From Clusia tigrina (lineage: Eukaryota > Arthropoda > Insecta > Diptera > Clusiidae): a stretch of 64,000 nt of DNA. Each line of letters starts with the position of its first letter. Position 1 is the stretch's first letter. Of this stretch, positions 63,124 to 64,000 are shown in pieces. The translations under genes were made by a program, and so were the position numbers. Location: NCBI GenBank assembly GCA_920105625.2, contig OV050032.1, forward strand, positions 114,870,542-114,934,541. The letters are read 5' to 3'. A model generated the notes under the pieces. It worked only from the letters and a program-made list of their open reading frames with translations, was not told where the DNA came from and searched no databases.

Positions 63124-64000
63124 CTCGAGCATCTTGTCAATTTGAGCCATCGCTCAAAGCTATGCTACCCTTGAGTCCCAAATCAAACACTGATAAAACT
63201 TCAAATGCCCCTAACTTCTTTACGGTACGTCCTACTCATATCAAAGTTTGCAACATACAAATGCTTGTAACTTTTTACTGGAGCGTCATAAAACCTTGAA
63301 ATTTTGTAACAATAAAGTACCCGAGCCTCTTGTCAATTTAAGTTATCGCTCAAAGCTATGCTACCCTGGAGTCCCAAATCAAACACTGATAAAACTTCAA
63401 ACGCCCCTAACTTCTATACGGTGCGTTCTACAGCTATCAAAGTTGGCAACATTCAAATGCTTGTAACTTTTTACTGGAGCGTCATTAAACTTTGGAATTT
63501 TGTAACAATAAAGTACTCGAGCATCTTGTCAATTTAGGCCATCGCACAAAGCTATGCTACCCTTGAGTCCCAAATCAAACACTGATAAAACTTCAAACGC
63601 CCCTAACTTCTATACGGTATGTCCCACACCTATCAAAGTTTGCAACATACAAATGCTTGTATATTTTTACTGGAGCGTCATAAAACCTTGAAATTTTGTA
63701 ACAATAAAGTATTCGAGCCTCTTGTCAATTTAGGCCATCGCTCAAAGCTATGCTAACCTTGAGTCCCAAATCAAACACTGATAAAACTTCAAACGCCCCT
63801 AACTTCTTTACGGTACGTCCGACACATATCAAAGTTTGTAACATACAAATGCTTGTAACTTTTTAGTGGAGCGTCATAAAATCTTGAAATTTTGTAACAA
63901 TAAAGTACTCGAGCCTCTTGTCAATTTAAGCCATCGCTCAAAGCTATGCTACCCTTGAGTCCCAAATCAAACACTGATAAAACTTCAAACGCCCCTAACT
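63124..64000 (+). repeat. E-family 5-mer unit, copy 2 (cut by window end)
   Basis: This copy repeats the E unit from about 63150 onward, with small changes such as gtcattaaac near 63482 and gctatgctacc in place of gctatggtacc. Its first ~25-30 bases differ (ctcgagcatc, ttgagcc). The window ends inside it, about 100 bases short of a full unit. Confidence 0.8.

Larger units (their letters stand above)
1..64000 (+). repeat. Tandem satellite array, ~196-bp monomer, ~326 copies
   Basis: Every line of the window carries the same monomer in the same direction. Landmarks in order are cccgag or ctcgag, ttgtcaattta, cgctcaaagctatgc, gagtcccaaatcaaac, aacttcaaa, acggtacgtcc, acatacaaatgcttgta, ctggagcgtcat and gaaattttgtaac. 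The landmark phase at base 1 recurs at 63908, which is 326 x 196 plus 11 bases. I found no inverted monomer and no non-satellite insertion. Both ends lie inside the array, so its full size is unknown. Long homogeneous arrays of nucleosome-sized monomers are typical of eukaryotic centromeres and heterochromatic knobs; the centromere assignment here is inference. I do not recognise the family name. Confidence 0.98.

Noticed and set aside
4810..63466. Many plus-strand open frames of 63-82 codons with near-identical products
   Set aside because: They recur at multiples of 196 bp, overlap each other in shifted frames, have no recognisable domain, and vary exactly with the satellite variants. Their length is set by the distance between stops in the repeat. 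They are by-products of the monomer, not genes.
1..64000. CRISPR array
   Set aside because: The unit is 196 bp and homologous along its full length. There are no short identical repeats separated by unique spacers and no cas genes.
1..64000. CENP-B box
   Set aside because: I looked for a TTCG...A..CGGG arrangement on both strands of the monomer. The only cggg is on the minus strand in ctcgggt, and the required upstream bases are missing.
1..64000. Retrotransposon or other mobile element insertion
   Set aside because: No break in the monomer phase large enough to hold an element was found, and no terminal repeats, target duplications or protein-coding stretches are visible.
1..64000. Bacterial or phage origin
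   Set aside because: There are no operons, ribosome binding sites, RNA genes or long coding frames. A 64-kb head-to-tail satellite with higher-order repeats is a eukaryotic chromosome feature.

Overview
The whole window is one uninterrupted satellite DNA array. A monomer of about 196 bp runs head to tail in a single orientation from base 1 to base 64000. Taking the start of the cccgag/ctcgag block as phase zero, the phase point at base 1 recurs at 63908. That interval holds about 326 monomers with a net drift of only 11 bases. I see no gene, RNA gene, transposon, CRISPR array, telomeric repeat or inverted monomer. Short reading frames on both strands recur with the satellite and are by-products of it.

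The DNA is eukaryotic and is probably from a centromere or another large heterochromatic block. The monomer is about 39% GC with six CpG positions, and many sequence variants are CpG-to-TpG changes, which suggests germline cytosine methylation. A plant host is my weak preference, from the look of the monomer on the minus strand. I do not recognise the satellite by name.

Monomer variants define several domains. Family A (1-12640) is built from 7-mer, 13-mer and 14-mer higher-order repeats. Family B (12641-18050) follows. Family C (18051-23960) includes a tandem 9-mer of 1764 bp. A near-consensus domain D (23961-28500) comes next. Family A then returns (28501-41200, with a D-like island at about 30601-31362), followed by family B (41201-62110). 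This second B domain holds a 16-mer of 3136 bp, two 15-mers of 2941 bp, two 8-mers of 1568 bp and two 7-mers of 1372 bp. A 5-mer family E (980 bp) starts at about 62111 and runs off the end.

Above these units, roughly 7.6-18.05 kb is repeated at 36.3-46.1 kb at an offset of 28.0-28.6 kb, differing by whole-monomer gains and losses. Hybrid monomers mark places where different monomer types were joined. The layout fits repeated unequal exchange and segmental amplification. All coordinates and variant comparisons were made by reading the sequence; no alignment or database search was run.
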